DNA from: Pusillimonas sp. UBA6240
GTDB lineage: Bacteria; Pseudomonadota; Gammaproteobacteria; Burkholderiales; Burkholderiaceae_B
Assembly (NCBI GenBank): GCA_002441445.1
Contig: DJWC01000043.1
Location: 1,474 to 9,436 of the forward strand
Direction: 5' to 3'
DNA: 7,963 nucleotides
Both the position numbers and the translations under genes were made by a program. The notes below the pieces were generated by a model that was not told where the DNA came from, ran no database searches, and saw only the letters and a list, made by a program, of their open reading frames with translations. This document shows positions 6,268 through 7,963 of the stretch, one piece after another. Within the stretch, counting starts at the first letter, position 1; each line of letters starts with the position of its first letter.

Positions 6268-7059
6268 TCAGTAATCCAGCTTCACGCCTTCGTGCAGCGC
6301 CACGACGCCCGCGCTGAGATTGAAATACCGTACCCGGGACAGGCCGGCGGCTTCCAGCATGCCGGCGAGCGTGGACTGGTCGGGGTGCATGCGTATGGAT
6401 TCAGCCAGGTAGCGATAGCTGGCTTCGTCCCCCGCCACCTTTTTCCCCAGCCAGGGCAGCACATTGAAGGAATACCAGTCGTAAAGCGGCGCCAGCGGCC
6501 GGGCCACCTGCGAAAACTCCAGCACCAGCAGCTTGCCGCCAGGCTTGAGCACGCGCCGCATTTCCGCCAGCGCGCGGTCCTTGTGCGTCATGTTGCGCAA
6601 ACCGAACGCCACGGTGACGCGATCGAAGTAATTCGAAGGAAACGGCAGGCGTTCGGCGTCGCACACTGCCGCCGGCACCAGCACCCCTTTGTCGGTAAGG
6701 CGGTCGCGCCCCACCCGCAGCATGGAATCATTGATGTCGGTGAGCCAGACTTCGCCCGATGCGCCGGCCGCCCGGGCGAAAGCCTTGGCCAGGTCGCCGG
6801 TTCCGCCGGCGATGTCCAGCACCTTCATGCCGGGACGCACATTGGCCCGCGCAATGGTGAACGCTTTCCATATCCGGTGCAGGCCCACCGACATCAGGTC
6901 GTTCATGACGTCGTAGCGGTCGGCCACGGAATGGAATACCTCGGCGACCTTGCCGGCCTTTTCCGCGACGCCCACTGTCTGATAGCCGAAGTGCGTGCTT
7001 TCCGGCGCACCGGCATCGGTGGTCGGGGGAACGGAAGACGGAGTATTCGTGTTTTGCAT
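6268..7059 (-). CDS. ubiE: UbiE, bifunctional demethylmenaquinone/ubiquinone C-methyltransferase
   Basis: 263 residues, slightly longer than E. coli UbiE (251) because of an extra Thr/Pro-rich N-terminus. It is a class I SAM-dependent methyltransferase that puts the ring C-methyl group on the benzoquinol intermediate of ubiquinone, and on demethylmenaquinol where menaquinone is made. Visible are UBIE signature 1, YDVMNDLMSVGLHRIWK (49-65); SAM motif I, VLDIAGGTGDLA (80-91); the acidic motif II region WLTDIN (105-110); the motif around DAERLPFPSNYFDRV (134-148); and UBIE signature 2, RVLKPGGKLLVLEFS (169-183). The frame stays open to an ATG at 7359, but UbiE homology begins after the ATG at 7059, which has GGGA 9 bases upstream, so I chose that start. 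It is the first gene of the leftward ubiquinone block and is divergent from the response regulator. Confidence 0.95.
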   Translation of the reverse strand: MQNTNTPSSVPPTTDAGAPESTHFGYQTVGVAEKAGKVAEVFHSVADRYDVMNDLMSVGLHRIWKAFTIARANVRPGMKVLDIAGGTGDLAKAFARAAGASGEVWLTDINDSMLRVGRDRLTDKGVLVPAAVCDAERLPFPSNYFDRVTVAFGLRNMTHKDRALAEMRRVLKPGGKLLVLEFSQVARPLAPLYDWYSFNVLPWLGKKVAGDEASYRYLAESIRMHPDQSTLAGMLEAAGLSRVRYFNLSAGVVALHEGVKLDY

Positions 7060-7397
7060 GATAGAGATTCCCGCCCGCCAGGGCCTGTCGAGAGGCGTCT
7101 CGCCGCCACGGCCCGCGGCGCATAAAACGCCATTGTTGCACATTGCCCGGCAAAGCGCGGCGCAACGGGCGGCCTTGCCAAGGATGGGAGGCCCCGCCGC
7201 CCGCATGCCGTTCCCGGCCGATTGAACCGCAGGCCGACTTTCACAAACCTGAAATATTTGCGCCATATTATTCCGCATGGACAGCTGGACGGCCTGCGGG
7301 GTCGGCTGCGGCAGGCGCGGCGTATCCTGCGCCGGGCCGTAAGCTCCTTGCGGCCACACGCCACTCTGAAATCAGCTTTACATTATCATCAGGCCTT
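7060..7397. other. Divergent intergenic region between ubiE and the response regulator
   Basis: 338 bases without a convincing gene. The left part is GC-rich and carries a small hairpin, CGAGA/TCTCG (7089-7093 with 7098-7102). The middle (about 7240-7275) is AT-rich, containing AAATATTT and ATATTATT, and is the best place for divergent promoters, although no clean sigma-70 pair could be fixed. GCCTGC/GCAGGC (7292-7297 with 7311-7316) can pair. Immediately before the response regulator is another AT-rich patch (7372-7390) and a weak AGG at 7391-7393. I looked for a Pho box (CTGTCAT-type direct repeats) and did not find one. Confidence 0.5.
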
Positions 7398-7963
7398 ATG
7401 AGCACAACCATACTCGTTGTAGAAGATGAGCCCGCCATCCAGGAGCTCATTTCCGTGAATCTTTCGTTTGCCGGCCACAAGGTGCTGCGGGCATTCGATG
7501 CCGAGCAGGCTCAGACCTTGATACGCGCCGAACTTCCCGACCTGGTGCTCCTGGACTGGATGCTGCCCGGCGCATCGGGCATCACCCTGGCCAAAACCCT
7601 GCGTTCCGACGAGCGCACCCGCAACGTGCCGGTCATCATGCTGACGGCCAAGGGCGCCGAGCACGACAAAGTGGAAGGGCTGGAGGCCGGCGCCGACGAC
7701 TACATCACCAAGCCTTTCGACAAGCGCGAACTGGTCGCCCGGATCAACGCCATCGTTCGCCGCTCCAAGGGCCATGCCCATTCGGTCATGAAGACCGGGC
7801 GCATGGTCGTCGATCTGGATTCCCGCACCGTCGAGGTGGAGGGCAAGGCCGTCCATCTGACCACCAAGGAATACGGCATCCTGGAACTGCTGTCGCTGCG
7901 CAAGGGCACGACGCTGACCAAGGAGATGTTCCTCAACCACCTCTATGGCGGCATGGACGAGCC
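7398..7963 (+). CDS. OmpR-family response regulator: PhoB-like receiver joined to CtrA-like DNA-binding domain (3' end missing)
   Basis: Open from the ATG at 7398 to the window edge: 188 complete codons of an expected 230 or so. The receiver domain (residues 1 to about 120) has the acidic pocket E9-D10-E11, phospho-acceptor D53 in [10 protein letters not shown], T83 in MLTAKG and K105 in [16 protein letters not shown] and its surroundings are typical of PhoB, the phosphate-starvation regulator phosphorylated by PhoR. From F107 on, the text is that of CtrA: [17 protein letters not shown], then [18 protein letters not shown] and [19 protein letters not shown]. A betaproteobacterial PhoB would instead be expected to have a GPTEFRLLHFF / ERVHSRAQLLDQVWG-type domain. 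The window ends before the expected recognition helix. The gene may be a natural domain swap or an assembly chimera, so no symbol is assigned. The start has only a weak AGG 4 bases upstream. Confidence 0.85.
   Translation, partial: [188 protein letters not shown]
7692..7718 (+). other. Apparent PhoB/CtrA junction in the response regulator
   Basis: This stretch encodes [10 protein letters not shown], which is near-identical in many OmpR-family receivers. Before it the protein is PhoB-like; after it ([10 protein letters not shown] onward) it is CtrA-like. Valine codons are GTG 5, GTC 1, GTT 1 and GTA 1 before the stretch, and GTC 6, GTT 1 and GTG 1 after it. The exact breakpoint cannot be fixed because both families share these residues. 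Confidence 0.55.

Noticed and set aside
7060..7359. 100-residue N-terminal extension of ubiE in the same frame
   Set aside because: UbiE similarity begins after the ATG at 7059, which has its own GGGA; the extension is Arg/Ala-rich without a domain and would fill the divergent promoter region.
7389..7940. Minus-strand open frame of 183 codons opposite the response regulator
   Set aside because: The plus strand encodes an unmistakable receiver domain with all catalytic residues; the antisense product has no family likeness.

Overview
The window looks like chromosomal DNA from a GC-rich betaproteobacterium. The best guess is Alcaligenaceae (Bordetella/Achromobacter-like), judged from protein style, a stand-alone heptose adenylyltransferase, and a ubiE / Tim44-like / ubiJ / ubiB gene order typical of Burkholderiales. 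The taxonomic call is inference. No tRNA, rRNA, CRISPR array, insertion sequence or phage gene was seen.

Layout from left to right: (1) positions 1-1062, plus strand: the 3' three quarters of a TolC-type outer-membrane channel gene, whose start lies outside the window. (2) positions 1036-7059, minus strand: six genes transcribed leftward in the order ubiE, a Tim44-like membrane protein gene, ubiJ, ubiB, a ferritin-like di-iron protein gene and rfaE2. rfaE2 overlaps the end of the tolC-like gene tail to tail by 27 bases. ubiJ and ubiB overlap by ATGA, and rfaE2 follows the di-iron gene by 9 bases, so both pairs are probably translationally coupled. Gaps of 188 to 279 bases separate the other genes and carry hairpins, one terminator-like stem and AT-rich promoter-like stretches. 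(3) positions 7060-7397: a 338-base divergent intergenic region. (4) positions 7398-7963, plus strand: the first 188 codons of an OmpR/PhoB-family response regulator that runs off the window.

Functionally the minus-strand block centres on ubiquinone: UbiE methylates the ring, UbiJ is the lipid-binding accessory factor of the Ubi complex, and UbiB is the ABC1/ADCK-type atypical kinase/ATPase needed for the pathway. The Tim44-like and di-iron proteins have no proven role but sit inside or beside this block. RfaE2 belongs to ADP-heptose (LPS inner core) synthesis.

The outstanding oddity is the last gene. Its receiver domain reads as a betaproteobacterial PhoB. From about residue 107 onward it reads instead as the DNA-binding half of CtrA, the alphaproteobacterial cell-cycle master regulator, and valine codon choice shifts at the same place. 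It is either a natural PhoB-CtrA domain swap, which would be remarkable, or an assembly chimera at the end of a contig. The sequence alone cannot decide, and the artefact is the more likely prior explanation.
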